Positions 14,607 to 24,435 are shown, counted from the stretch's first letter. The stretch is DNA of 40,906 nucleotides from an uncultured Porphyromonadaceae bacterium (GCA_947575235.1 CANPMT010000022.1:1-40906); one strand, 5' to 3'. Notes: generated by a model not told the origin, from the letters alone. Made by a program: numbers and translations.

Positions 14607-17486
14607 ATGAAACGGCTTCTGCAATGGTTAACCTACATATTAATCACTCTCAGCCTGATGGGCTGCGCCCGTGAAAAGACCTGGCGCATAGGCGTGTCGC
14701 AATGCAGCCAGGATGACTGGCGCGCCAAGATGAACGACGAGATTCTGCGTGAGATCATGATGCACGAGGATGCTGAGGTGGAGATCCGCTCGGCCGATGA
14801 CAGCAATATAAAACAGACGGAGGATATACGATATTTCGCCGACAATAAGTTCGACATCATCATCGTGTCGCCCAACGAGGCGGACGCCCTCACCCCCATC
14901 ATAGAGGAGGTGTATGACAAAGGGATTCCTGTGATTATCTTCGACCGCAATATCAACCCGGCTTCCGACCGTTACACAGCCCGTATCGGGGTGGATGACA
15001 AGGGACTCGGAAAGAGTGCCGCCCATTATGCCTTGCATCTGTTGGGGGGAGGGGCCAAGGCTCTCGAGATATTCGGTCTGCCGGGCTCCACTCCGGCCGA
15101 AGACCGCCATGAGGGTTTCAGCACTGAGCTTCTGGCCAAGGGTGGAAGCATCGTGGCCTCCGTGCCGGGCGACTGGAACCAGGAGGAGGCCATACACGCG
15201 GCCGATTCCCTCCTTCCGCTCTATCCGGAGGTTAACCTGATTTTCGCCCATAACGACCGTATGGCTATCGGAGCCGCTGAAGTGGCCCGCAGGTTAGGAC
15301 GCGACAGCATCAGGATAATAGGTATCGACGCCGCCCCTAATATCGGCATACAGGCGGTTGAGGATGGTGTCATTGATGCAACCTTCCTTTATCCTACCGA
15401 GGGACATCGCCTTATCCAGACTGCGCTGAAGATTCTTAAGGGTGAGCCGTATGAGAAGGAGGTCCTGATTCCGGCCTCCTCTGCCGTCGATAAGTCGAAT
15501 GCCGATATCCTGCTGCTGCAGAATGAGAATCTTGTGGCCGAAACCACCAAGATGCGTGTGCTGAAGGGGCAGATTGACGATTACTGGGCACAGCATTCCT
15601 CGCAGACTATCCTCTTCTATGCCAGTATCATAATCTTGGTGCTGGTGTGCGGTCTGCTCTTCCTTGTGCTCCGCAGTTTCTGGCAGAACCGCCGTCATCA
15701 GGGACAGCTTATGGAACGTAACCGTATGCTGCAGGAGGAACGCGATAAGCAGAAGGAGCTCAACCACCGTCTGCAGGAGGAGCGCGACAAGCAGAAGGAG
15801 CTCAACCATCGCCTGGAGGAGGAACGAGACAAGCAGAAGGAGCTTAACCATCGCCTGGAGGAGGAGCGCGACAAGCAGAAGGAGCTCAACCATCGCCTGC
15901 AGGAGGCAACCCAGTCGAAACTGGTATTCTTCACCAACGTCTCGCACGACCTCCGTACCCCCCTGACGCTTATTGCCGAACCTGTGGCCCAGCTGGCGGG
16001 AGCAGATAATCTCACCCCCTCACAACATTCACTGATAAAGATTGCCGACAAGAATGTAAAGATTCTACAACGTCTTATAAATCAGATTCTTGATTTCCGC
16101 AAATATGAGAATGGGAAACTCGATCTCCACCTCTCTGAGGTGAATCTGCCTACACTCCTTGACGACTGGATGGAATCGTTCTACCAGATTGCCCGTAAAC
16201 GCGACATTCATCTCTCGCTCAAACTCGAGGGGGAGTGTGAGGCGACTCTCGCCGTGGATGTTGAGAAGATGGAGAGGGTCTTCTTCAATCTGGTTTCAAA
16301 CGCCTTCAAGTATACCCCTGACAATGGCGACATCACGGTAATCTATGAACATACCGACAATATGGTGACTATCAGGGTGAAAGATACAGGCGAGGGTATC
16401 AGCACACGCGATCTGGGTAATATCTTCGACCGTTTCTATCAGGTTGACCGTGTGCATCCTAAAGGCTCGGGCATAGGATTGTCGCTGGCAAAGGCCTTCG
16501 TGGAGCTGCATGGCGGCTCGATATCGGTTGAGAGTGAGCTTAACAAGGGGTCGGAATTTACTGTCAGGATTCCTGTCACCCACGTCGAGACGCAGGCTCC
16601 GGAGGTGGTGAAGCATATCGATGCCGCAACAGCCGTGGCTGAGCTCGAGGATATCGACACCGAGACCAATTTCAATGAGGATAAACCGGTGTTGCTCATT
16701 ATCGACGATAACCGCGACATACGCCAGATGGTATCCTCACTGATGGGTAACGATTATAATGTGGTGCAGGCTCCCGGAGGAAGCGAGGGTATCAATAAAG
16801 CCGCGAAATATGTGCCGGATGTCATAATATGTGATGTCATGATGCCGGGTATGGATGGCCTGGAGTGTTGCCGTCACCTCAAGGAGGAGGTCTCCACCTC
16901 ACATATTCCTGTACTTATGCTCACTGCCTGCAGCATGGATGAGCAGAGAGTGCAGGGGTATGAGAGCGGTGCCGACGCTTATCTGTCGAAACCATTCTCG
17001 ACCGACGTGCTGAAAGCCCGCTGCCGAAGCCTTATCGAGAACCGCAAGCGTATAAAGAGCGTCTGGCAGACAACAGCAGCCCCCTCCGCACCGGAGAAGT
17101 CGAAAGAGAAAGTCCAGAAGGAGATATCTAACAATACAAAACGCCAAGGCGACATCGACAGTGAGTTCTATAACCGCTTTATCGAGCTTTTTACTGCCGA
17201 GATGGGTAACAGCGAGATCTCGGTCGACAGTCTGGCCGCGAAGATGGGGCTGGAGAGAACCCAGTTCTACCGCAAGATAAAGGCTCTCACCAATTATTCC
17301 CCTGTAGAGCTCATGCGCAGCCTACGCCTGAAGAGGGCGCGTATGCTGGTAACCTCCACCGAGAAGAGCATCAGCGAGATAGGCTATGAAGTGGGCTTCT
17401 CCACCCCGGCCTATTTCACCAAGTGCTATCGCGAGGCTTACGGGGAGACACCCTCCGAGACCCGTGCCAAGCTCACAGGTAAGTAA
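14607..17486 (+). CDS. Hybrid two-component system regulator with periplasmic sugar-binding domain (BT1754-like)
   Basis: Membrane sensor and transcription factor in one 959-residue chain. Order: N-terminal hydrophobic segment (LLQWLTYILITLSLMGC); type I periplasmic-binding domain, residues about 25-315 (RIGVSQCSQDDW, IIIVSPNEADAL, HNDRMAIGAAEVARRLG, GIDAAPNIGIQAVEDG); transmembrane helix about 335-357; coiled coil containing four 14-residue repeats, 376-431; HisKA with His447 in NVSHDLRTP; ATPase domain with NLVSNAFKYTP, DTGEGIS and GSGIGLSLAKAF; receiver with Asp700/701 and phospho-acceptor Asp743 in CDVMMPGMDG; AraC-type HTH at the end. The B. thetaiotaomicron relative BT1754 binds fructose and activates the levan locus. 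The start at 14607 is set by the signal segment and promoter. The GH32 gene 93 bases downstream is probably co-transcribed. An LMGC lipobox-like motif in the N-terminus is unusual for a transmembrane sensor. Confidence 0.95.
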   Translation: MKRLLQWLTYILITLSLMGCAREKTWRIGVSQCSQDDWRAKMNDEILREIMMHEDAEVEIRSADDSNIKQTEDIRYFADNKFDIIIVSPNEADALTPIIEEVYDKGIPVIIFDRNINPASDRYTARIGVDDKGLGKSAAHYALHLLGGGAKALEIFGLPGSTPAEDRHEGFSTELLAKGGSIVASVPGDWNQEEAIHAADSLLPLYPEVNLIFAHNDRMAIGAAEVARRLGRDSIRIIGIDAAPNIGIQAVEDGVIDATFLYPTEGHRLIQTALKILKGEPYEKEVLIPASSAVDKSNADILLLQNENLVAETTKMRVLKGQIDDYWAQHSSQTILFYASIIILVLVCGLLFLVLRSFWQNRRHQGQLMERNRMLQEERDKQKELNHRLQEERDKQKELNHRLEEERDKQKELNHRLEEERDKQKELNHRLQEATQSKLVFFTNVSHDLRTPLTLIAEPVAQLAGADNLTPSQHSLIKIADKNVKILQRLINQILDFRKYENGKLDLHLSEVNLPTLLDDWMESFYQIARKRDIHLSLKLEGECEATLAVDVEKMERVFFNLVSNAFKYTPDNGDITVIYEHTDNMVTIRVKDTGEGISTRDLGNIFDRFYQVDRVHPKGSGIGLSLAKAFVELHGGSISVESELNKGSEFTVRIPVTHVETQAPEVVKHIDAATAVAELEDIDTETNFNEDKPVLLIIDDNRDIRQMVSSLMGNDYNVVQAPGGSEGINKAAKYVPDVIICDVMMPGMDGLECCRHLKEEVSTSHIPVLMLTACSMDEQRVQGYESGADAYLSKPFSTDVLKARCRSLIENRKRIKSVWQTTAAPSAPEKSKEKVQKEISNNTKRQGDIDSEFYNRFIELFTAEMGNSEISVDSLAAKMGLERTQFYRKIKALTNYSPVELMRSLRLKRARMLVTSTEKSISEIGYEVGFSTPAYFTKCYREAYGETPSETRAKLTGK
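15732..15899 (+). repeat. Four 42-base tandem repeats in the sensor gene
   Basis: Units at 15732-15773, 15774-15815, 15816-15857 and 15858-15899 each encode (Q/E)EERDKQKELNHRL. Fourteen residues equal two heptads, so gain or loss of a unit keeps both the reading frame and the coiled-coil register. DNA copies differ by a few silent changes. Confidence 0.95.
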
Positions 17487-17579
17487 TCAGGGGCCATCTC
17501 CTGATTACCCCCGCCATTACCCCCGATAGCTCCGGGGCACTTTCATCAGCATTATTCTTTTCAACCTACCATATACAAC

Positions 17580-19211
17580 ATGTACAAATCAGTAGTTTTA
17601 GGCTCATTATCTCTACTCTCTCTACTCTCCGCCGCTTATGGGGCGGAACACACTGTGAAGATTCAGCACCGCTATCTTCATTTCCCGGTGTCGCATTCGG
17701 TCGACCGTGTAAGGATGACTCTCCGTCCCGAGAAGGGGGAGGCGATACCCCTCAATATCCGCCTCACCGACGGCACCCCCGATTACTGGGTATTCAAGGA
17801 TGTGGAGAATCTTAAAGGGAAGAAAATCACCATTGAGATGCCTGACCACCTCAAGGATGCCGACCTCTTCCGTCAGGCCGACACCATCCCCGACCAGTCG
17901 CTCATCTATCATGAGGCAAACCGTCCGCAGTTTCACTTCACCACCCGTCGCGGATGGATCAACGACCCCAACGGACTTATCTGGCATGATGGTGAGTATC
18001 ATCTTTTCTATCAGCATAATCCCTATGAGCGCGATTGGGAGAATATGCACTGGGGCCATGCCGTGAGCACCGACCTCATCCATTGGCAGGAACTCCCCAC
18101 AGCGCTTCATCCGGATGCACTGGGCACAATGTTCTCCGGCACAGCCGTGATTGACCATGACAATGATTCAGGCTTCGGAAAGAAATCGAAACCGGCCATG
18201 GTGGCAGCCTACACCATAGCGGCACCCGGCCGTCAGATGCAAGGTATAGCCTACAGTCTCGACAACGGACGCACCTTCACCAAATATGAGGGTAATCCGG
18301 TAATCGACAGCAAGGAGAAATGGGAGAGCGGCGACACGCGTGATCCCAAGGTATTCAAGTATGGCGACCATTGGGTGATGGTGCTTAACGAACGTGACGG
18401 CCATTCATTCTACACATCGGCCAACCTGCGCGACTGGGAGTATAAATCGCACGTCACCGGTTTCTGGGAGTGTCCCGACCTCTTCGAGCTTCCTGTAGAC
18501 GGGAATCCGCAGAACAAGCTTTGGGTGATGTATGGCGCCTCAGGCACATATATGTTAGGGAATTTCGACGGCGAGACCTTCACTCCGGTATCCGGCAAGC
18601 ACCGTTACACGGCCGGGACAGGCTATGCCGCCCAGACCTTCAACAACATCCCGGACTCCGACGGACGCCGCATACAGATCAGCTGGAGCCGCATAGGGCA
18701 TCCCGGCATGAATTTCAACGGCATGATGCTTCTCCCCACGGAGCTCACCCTGCGCACCACAAAAGATGGTCCGCGTCTGGCAAGCAAGCCGGTGAAGGAG
18801 GTGGAACAGCTCTGCCATTCATTAGGCCGCTGGGAGAACCTCACCCAGGAGCAGGCCAATGAGATTATCAGGCGTTACAACGGCTCTGACCGTCTCCGCA
18901 TACGTCTGAGCATCGAGCTGTCGCATGCCACCGACGCCTCATTGAGCTTGGGTCGCCAGCGTCTCATCGACTACGACATGAACGGCAACACCCTGAACGG
19001 CTGGTTCTATTCGCCGCAGGATCCCACGAGCATGACGCTCGACGCCGACCTCTACATCGACCGCACCTCAGCCGAGGTATTCGTCGAGGATGGTCTCTTC
19101 TCCTATTCTCTTGGGCGCGACCTCAACGCCGGCACGGAATTCAGCCTCAACGGCAACCGCCTGCGCGTCCCCACCCTCGAGATCTTCGCCATTGATTCAA
19201 TCTGGGATTGA
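17580..19211 (+). CDS. Periplasmic GH32 fructan hydrolase
   Basis: Second GH32 enzyme, 543 residues. A Sec signal peptide (MYKSVVLGSLSLLSLLSAAYG before AEHT) without a lipobox places it in the periplasm. Residues 25-110 form a DUF4980-type beta domain. The propeller shows GWINDPNG with nucleophile Asp129, FSGTAVI, TRDPKVF with Asp255, and WECPDLF with Glu297; the C-terminal sandwich has YIDRTSAEVFVEDG. All canonical motifs are intact. It lies 93 bases after the hybrid sensor gene with no clear promoter between, so read-through is likely. The neighbour on the right is convergent and separated by a terminator. Exo-beta-fructosidase activity on imported fructo-oligosaccharides is expected by analogy with periplasmic GH32 enzymes of the B. 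thetaiotaomicron locus. Confidence 0.94.
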   Translation: MYKSVVLGSLSLLSLLSAAYGAEHTVKIQHRYLHFPVSHSVDRVRMTLRPEKGEAIPLNIRLTDGTPDYWVFKDVENLKGKKITIEMPDHLKDADLFRQADTIPDQSLIYHEANRPQFHFTTRRGWINDPNGLIWHDGEYHLFYQHNPYERDWENMHWGHAVSTDLIHWQELPTALHPDALGTMFSGTAVIDHDNDSGFGKKSKPAMVAAYTIAAPGRQMQGIAYSLDNGRTFTKYEGNPVIDSKEKWESGDTRDPKVFKYGDHWVMVLNERDGHSFYTSANLRDWEYKSHVTGFWECPDLFELPVDGNPQNKLWVMYGASGTYMLGNFDGETFTPVSGKHRYTAGTGYAAQTFNNIPDSDGRRIQISWSRIGHPGMNFNGMMLLPTELTLRTTKDGPRLASKPVKEVEQLCHSLGRWENLTQEQANEIIRRYNGSDRLRIRLSIELSHATDASLSLGRQRLIDYDMNGNTLNGWFYSPQDPTSMTLDADLYIDRTSAEVFVEDGLFSYSLGRDLNAGTEFSLNGNRLRVPTLEIFAIDSIWD

Positions 19212-19290
19212 ATCAATGGACGACAATTGATGTTATCATGTTGCCTACACTTGTGTAATCATGGTTTTAACCCATCAGCCTATACCGAAG

Positions 19291-19326
19291 AAGGGCGTGT
19301 CTTAATTGAATTATGACACGCCCTCT
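19291..19326. terminator. Bidirectional terminator between convergent genes
   Basis: AAGGGCGTGTC pairs with GACACGCCCT, an 11-base-pair stem over an AT-rich loop, between the GH32 stop (19211) and the stop of the convergent Omp28-like gene (19346). T-rich flanks exist on both strands. Confidence 0.85.
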
Positions 19327-19345
19327 TACAATTAATTGAATGTGG

Positions 19346-21118
19346 TTAATGTATGATGAATTTCTCGATTCTGGTACCGGTCTTACGTATATATATGCCC
19401 GGTGTCAGATCCTTCCCGCTGACCCTAATGCCGGAAAGAGTGTATATTATAGTCTCCGCTTCATTATCATCTGATATACCTCTCACACCGGTCTCGATAT
19501 CTTTCAGAGACACCATGTTGGCATTCTTCACAACACAGTCAGTGGCATCAGCATAATTGTAGTTGCCAATCATAGCTACAATCTGAAGATCATCCCTCTT
19601 CCAGGTGTTGGTAAGATTAAACTCGCAACTATAATCATAATCATCTCCGTTGAATTCAACCGGCACACCCCATGTAGAATTTACGGCGCGGTTGACATGT
19701 TGATGGATATAGGTGCCTGAGGCCCCTGCCTGCAAACGCGCTGTTATGTTATCCTCTACAATATAAACAGTTATCATAGGATTCTCACAAAGCTCATCGA
19801 TTGATTTTGCTCCTGATACATTCACTGTAATATGGTTCTCATTTTCCTCATCTATCGTGGCTGTTATGTTGAGAGATACCAATGCCGGCTCATTAAGCGC
19901 TTTGAGCCAGACGCTCTCCATATCATTGGATGATGACGGACACCATATTGGGGTTGTATCCCCTCGTGGATCACGGTCTACCGACATTGCAGGCGCGTAT
20001 GTGCCGTTGGAGTTGAAAAGCCAGAGATAGGCGGTATCAAATGAAGATGTCAACCAATCGGTATTGAAGCCTGAATGGTGGCACACCACGATAACATCAT
20101 TTTTGAATTGGTCTTTCTCAAGAGCATCGTGCATGTAGGTGGATACACGCGGACAGTTGGGGCACTGCTCTGTGGTGAATTCCTCCACAAAGATACGGCG
20201 TTTGAAATCATGCTGCACAATCTTGAAACTGGCAGATAGGGTATTGTCTGCCGGATTCTCATCTACATCTCCATTGATATTGTCAATGTTTACAGTCACC
20301 TCTCCGGTGCCGTCACCGATAGAGGTAATGCCAAGCGGCAAGGTTACTGTAAACTGTCCGCTCTTGCTGTATTCAATATTGCTGTCAACGTGAGCTGTAC
20401 CTACCTTCTCACCATTCACGATGGCATTCACATCAAATCCTGTGATTGTGTGGGTCGCCATGTTCTGCACGGTGCCTCCGATTTCCATCGTACCACGGTC
20501 AATGATATAGATTTCGGGCACAGAGAGTGCCGTCAGAGCCGCATTTATCCTGGGAAGCTTGTCTCCGCTTACGAGCGCTTCGACACAGAGTGTCCCTTCA
20601 TTTGAATGGTCTTCCCATTCACCGTCGCCAAACTGGATAAAGAGGCCATTCTCGTATGGCTGAGGAATTGTGGCGAGTGCGTACGACACCATCTCCTGAT
20701 AGAATGAGAAGCCCACATATACACCGTTTTCTGAATCTACGGGAATATCCCATGGTGTATCGAATTTCACCTCATTCCAACCTTTTGCAAGTTTGGGGTC
20801 GGTGTCTATGGTTATGGTCTTCTCTACAAGGTTCTCGCTGTCGAGTGATGAACGAAGCCATACTTTCAGCTCTGTGATTTTGAGCTTGGATGCAAGGCCA
20901 GCTTTGATACCGTTAATCTGATTGCCGGCGTATGTATTAAGTGTACCTGCCGGAATATATATTGCTCCTGAAATCCAGGAATCTGCATCCGGACATTTGA
21001 TTGTGCCTTTCGATGCGACTTCGCCACCGCAGTATCCGACATTGACATCGGAAATCTGGGCATGCAGGGTCCCGAAGAGACCCATGCATACTATGATTGT
21101 CAGAATAAGCTTTCTCAT
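19346..21118 (-). CDS. Secreted Omp28-like protein with thioredoxin-like CPNC motif
   Basis: A 590-residue exported protein (signal MRKLILTIIVCMGLFGTLHA, then QISDVNVGYCGG). Residues about 30-185 form a beta-rich domain of the kind that binds ligands or carries the protein (GNQINGIKAGL, GVYVGFSFYQE). Residues about 190-300 look like a beta-sandwich. Then comes EEFTTEQCPNCPRV, the redox-like CxxC start of the Omp28 region, with a thioredoxin-like fold. The last about 75 residues (IYTLSGIRVSGKDL, PGIYIRKTGTRIEKF) are a C-terminal sorting-type domain of the type IX secretion class. The gene begins 13 bases after the adhesin-like gene, so the two form an operon. Role at the surface or outside is unknown. 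Confidence 0.78.
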   Translation of the reverse strand: MRKLILTIIVCMGLFGTLHAQISDVNVGYCGGEVASKGTIKCPDADSWISGAIYIPAGTLNTYAGNQINGIKAGLASKLKITELKVWLRSSLDSENLVEKTITIDTDPKLAKGWNEVKFDTPWDIPVDSENGVYVGFSFYQEMVSYALATIPQPYENGLFIQFGDGEWEDHSNEGTLCVEALVSGDKLPRINAALTALSVPEIYIIDRGTMEIGGTVQNMATHTITGFDVNAIVNGEKVGTAHVDSNIEYSKSGQFTVTLPLGITSIGDGTGEVTVNIDNINGDVDENPADNTLSASFKIVQHDFKRRIFVEEFTTEQCPNCPRVSTYMHDALEKDQFKNDVIVVCHHSGFNTDWLTSSFDTAYLWLFNSNGTYAPAMSVDRDPRGDTTPIWCPSSSNDMESVWLKALNEPALVSLNITATIDEENENHITVNVSGAKSIDELCENPMITVYIVEDNITARLQAGASGTYIHQHVNRAVNSTWGVPVEFNGDDYDYSCEFNLTNTWKRDDLQIVAMIGNYNYADATDCVVKNANMVSLKDIETGVRGISDDNEAETIIYTLSGIRVSGKDLTPGIYIRKTGTRIEKFIIH

Positions 21119-21131
21119 TGTTGTGTGCTAA

Positions 21132-24100
21132 TTATTTCACGATGATTTTTGAAGTTTTCACGCTGCCGTCGCTAAGTGTTGTCCGGATGATGTTGACACC
21201 TTTCATCAGACCACGTTTGCGCAAACCGTTGAGGTCGTAGATTTCAGTTGACACAACATTTGCGTCTGAGTTGACTGACTCAACACCGGTAAGAGTGTTC
21301 CATTTATCCATCTCGTATACAAAAATGTCATCAATCTTGAGCACATACTGGCCGTCTGTCTCATGGTGTCGGAATGCTATAATTATATTCTCAGATGCAT
21401 AGTCAGCAAGATCTATTGTACGCTCCTGCCATACATCGGCCGATTCCGCAGTCAAAGTCTCGGAGAAGGCTGCCTCAAGGCTGTTGAGATTATCGGGATT
21501 GGCAATTTGCTCAGGTGTGGTGATATAGACGCTGTAATGCTCGGCATAACGCTCGTGGTGATGAGCGGCTGCATACCAACGAAGCATCGCGCCATCTTCA
21601 GGTATTAAAACTGCCGGTGAGAACAGCCAGTTGTCGGGAGCCATTGCGCCGTACTGATCCCAAGATGGTGAACCGAAGCATTGTACTCCACTGTGTACCC
21701 ATTCGGGCATCTCATACCAAAGGGCTGTACCGAGACTCCAGCAGTTTCCGTCACGGTCGGCATCGTAGAAACTCCATCCGTCAGATGCATCGTTCTCCAC
21801 GTCTCCGATAAGAAGAATACCCTCTGCCTCTTTGGTTGTGCCGTAACAATGTATATCGACAGGCCCGGCGTTTGTGTTGAAGGTTACAGTCCCTTCAAAC
21901 TCACCCTCCTCCGATGGATAGAACCATACAGTGACTGCCTGTGTTTTATCCCACTGAACGGGGAAGAGGTTGTCAGGAACAACACCATAGAAGGGATGGT
22001 CGGATGTGCAGTCGATGATTTCCAGAGGATTACTGCCGGTATTCTTCAGGTTGACAGTGGCTGTGAGATAGCGGTTATCACCTACATATATCGGCTCGAA
22101 TTCAAGCTCAGTCTTGTCTGCCTCTACATCAAATTCCTTGAAATCCTTTATCTCGATACGGAAGTTCGAGAGTTCAACACGGTCTCTTTCGGAAATGATG
22201 CCGTCGCCATTCTTCTGGAATGCAAATTTGACATAATGATCTCCCGGTACACAGGTAAGGTAGTTCTCCCAACCGGAAGTATTAGTGAAGAGGGTCGAAC
22301 CGGCATCGGCGTTTTCACCGTAAGCGCATAAGCCGCCTGTCACCAGGGGATGATGTATCTCGATATATGTATAGTCTCCACCCCAGGTATTTGTCGGGTC
22401 AGGTATATTGCCATTAGATACGCCATCCCAATGAATGTAACCCATCTTTCCATCGGGGATTGTAAAGTCTATCTGGAACCATGAATTGGTAGCCACCTCA
22501 TCAGCTTCCCCTGAATTGACATTGTATGCCACACCATTCTCCACCTCAAACGGATAAGACGCATCGGTTGAGAATCCAGTCACACATTCGGAACCTTCTG
22601 TTACTACAGAAGTGAAATCGGCCATCTTGCGAACGATAACCTTTACATTTGCGGTTACAATCCCAGCTGTTGTGTCGATGGTAATCTCTGAATTGTATTC
22701 TCCCGGCTCGAGGGTATTGAATATCACAGGAATCTCGATTGTCTCCAGCATACCAACCAATACATTTGGAGCCGATGCGACAAAATGACTGTCAGATGAT
22801 TTAATGGAGCTTACTCCAAGGTTCTCCAGTCCTTTGTTGCGGATTATAATCCTACCCTCTGCACTCACTCCACTCTCATCTGTGATAAGGAGATTATTGA
22901 GTATTACCTCCGGGGTCTCAATGACTACTGCCAACGCATCTGCAGGACTGCTGACAAGTTCAAGATCATATACGTAAAGACCATTCTTCACATTTCCGGT
23001 GTAGGCAAGGCCATCATACTGGAAGCGCACTGAGTGTTTGCCGGGTGCAAACTCTAAGCTGCCGTCGATAGTGGTTGTCCCGGTCGCGGAGAAGGCTGCT
23101 TCGTCGGCATCGTCGATGAAGTAACCGCCGGCATTCTGATACCAGTAATTCTCATTTACAGACTCCCCTTTCCATGAGAATACACCGAGATTACCTTCCG
23201 GCACCTCAAATTCAACTGTCAATTTTGAAGTACCAAATTGCCCGTTGGTGGTTGAACGTGCAGCACGGGTTCCATCAGCAAGATTGACCATCTCGAAGGG
23301 AAATTCGATATTGGTCATGAAATTGAAGGCTCCGTTTTTGATAATCTCCGAGTAATCAGGAGTCGGGACTGCGTTAGCGCCATAAAGGACATAGATTGGC
23401 TCAGTAGACTCTTTGTCACCATCATATTCAATCATAAGCATCCCTTCATATTCTCCAGTCTCTTTGGGAAGGAAGGATACTGTGAAATCTTGCACTGAAC
23501 GGGGTGCTATGGACCCGGCCTCAGGATTTACAGAAAATGAGTCATCGTCTGATTCCACCTCAGTCACGAAGTCAACATCGACATCACTGACATTTACCAC
23601 TGAGAAGGTTCCGGAAGTCCCCTGGTTGGGGAACGAATCTCCGAAAATATAACTCTCGTTGAATGCGATGAGTTTAGGCTCATTGGATGGAAGAGTGGCA
23701 TAGAACCCACGGTAAAGGGCTTGGGTGCCGTAGATGGTACTTCCATCGTTGGTATAGTTCATGATGCCGAAGTGGTCATCAGTGGAGATAGCCTCAAAAT
23801 CTCCTGTTACTTTGAGCACTAAATTGTCTTTCGGAACGAGTTTTCCATCCTCTGTAACTGTTCCGGCCACAAGCACCTCAGTATAATAATCTCCAATCAG
23901 ACCGGCTATCGTGGCGTTGTTGAAGTTGGATGGGGTCGGAATGGTGATGGTTCCGGTTGATGCGTCATATGTACCCGTCACATCATAGTCCACACCTTTT
24001 GACCAATCAGTAGACTGTGCCTCAAGATTGAACAGTTTGCTGATTGTCACCTGGTCTCCATCCACTTTTATGTCGATGGGATAGGTAATTATGTCACCGC

Positions 24101-24383
24101 CATCATACATGAAGGTGTAGCTTCGGTGAAACTTCTGTGCAACCGCGAAATACTCGGTGACACCGGTGGCATCCTTACGGAAGGTGTTCAACCTGCCTGG
24201 AATAAGAGACTGCTTTCTTGAAGGAACTTTGTTCTCCGGAAGAGGTAGCTTTTCAAGTGGAAACTGAAAGTTAAGATTCCAAGCATCGAAGTTGGCCGGA
24301 ATCTCAATCACTGACGGCTCTGAAGCGATTGCCCACGTAGAGCAACCTATGAGAGCGCTAAGAAGTAGTGTGGATTTCCTCAT
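21132..24383 (-). CDS. Large secreted adhesin-like protein (choice-of-anchor J type domain)
   Basis: A 1083-residue exported protein (signal MRKSTLLLSALIGCSTWAIA). An N-terminal lipocalin-like beta region (AVAQKFHRSYTFMYDGGDII, DYDVTGTYDASTGTITIP) is followed by repeated ASH/HYDIN-like Ig domains near residues 250-350, 490-570 and 730-830 (VNPEAGSIAPRSVQDFTVSF; LEPGEYNSEITIDTTAG; VWFYPSEEGEFEGTVTFNT). Near residues 835-1015 is a cleaved-adhesin / choice-of-anchor J domain (DGWSFYDADRDGNCWSLG, SPAVLIPEDGAMLRWYAA). The C-terminus (EIYDLNGLRKRGLMKGVNII) is a T9SS-type sorting tail. It probably binds host or matrix material or carbohydrate at the surface. It is the first gene of the pair with the Omp28-like gene. 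No catalytic motif seen. Confidence 0.75.
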   Translation of the reverse strand: MRKSTLLLSALIGCSTWAIASEPSVIEIPANFDAWNLNFQFPLEKLPLPENKVPSRKQSLIPGRLNTFRKDATGVTEYFAVAQKFHRSYTFMYDGGDIITYPIDIKVDGDQVTISKLFNLEAQSTDWSKGVDYDVTGTYDASTGTITIPTPSNFNNATIAGLIGDYYTEVLVAGTVTEDGKLVPKDNLVLKVTGDFEAISTDDHFGIMNYTNDGSTIYGTQALYRGFYATLPSNEPKLIAFNESYIFGDSFPNQGTSGTFSVVNVSDVDVDFVTEVESDDDSFSVNPEAGSIAPRSVQDFTVSFLPKETGEYEGMLMIEYDGDKESTEPIYVLYGANAVPTPDYSEIIKNGAFNFMTNIEFPFEMVNLADGTRAARSTTNGQFGTSKLTVEFEVPEGNLGVFSWKGESVNENYWYQNAGGYFIDDADEAAFSATGTTTIDGSLEFAPGKHSVRFQYDGLAYTGNVKNGLYVYDLELVSSPADALAVVIETPEVILNNLLITDESGVSAEGRIIIRNKGLENLGVSSIKSSDSHFVASAPNVLVGMLETIEIPVIFNTLEPGEYNSEITIDTTAGIVTANVKVIVRKMADFTSVVTEGSECVTGFSTDASYPFEVENGVAYNVNSGEADEVATNSWFQIDFTIPDGKMGYIHWDGVSNGNIPDPTNTWGGDYTYIEIHHPLVTGGLCAYGENADAGSTLFTNTSGWENYLTCVPGDHYVKFAFQKNGDGIISERDRVELSNFRIEIKDFKEFDVEADKTELEFEPIYVGDNRYLTATVNLKNTGSNPLEIIDCTSDHPFYGVVPDNLFPVQWDKTQAVTVWFYPSEEGEFEGTVTFNTNAGPVDIHCYGTTKEAEGILLIGDVENDASDGWSFYDADRDGNCWSLGTALWYEMPEWVHSGVQCFGSPSWDQYGAMAPDNWLFSPAVLIPEDGAMLRWYAAAHHHERYAEHYSVYITTPEQIANPDNLNSLEAAFSETLTAESADVWQERTIDLADYASENIIIAFRHHETDGQYVLKIDDIFVYEMDKWNTLTGVESVNSDANVVSTEIYDLNGLRKRGLMKGVNIIRTTLSDGSVKTSKIIVK

Positions 24384-24408
24384 ATGCGGTTAGTAATTAA
24401 GTTAAATA

Positions 24409-24435
24409 CCGATATCGGTTATGGCCTCAAATTTA
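24409..24435 (-). promoter_or_regulatory. Predicted -7 element plus palindrome before the adhesin-like gene
   Basis: TAAATTTG on the minus strand (24428-24435) fits TAnnTTTG with a weak -33 region. The perfect palindrome ACCGATATCGGT (24409-24420) follows at once and would lie at the 5' end of the transcript, either as an operator or as a short hairpin. Confidence 0.4.

Noticed and set aside
14640..15251. Antisense ORF of 203 codons opposite the sensor domain
   Set aside because: Lies fully within the well-supported sensor gene on the other strand and shows no recognisable protein features.
15294..15947. Antisense ORF of 217 codons with leucine-rich repeats
   Set aside because: It is the shadow of the 42-base coding repeats of the sensor gene; it has no start context or family character.
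17484..17507. Hairpin TAATCAGG/CCTGATTA at the sensor stop as a terminator
   Set aside because: Followed by a C-run, not T; the sensor and the following GH32 gene are more likely read together.
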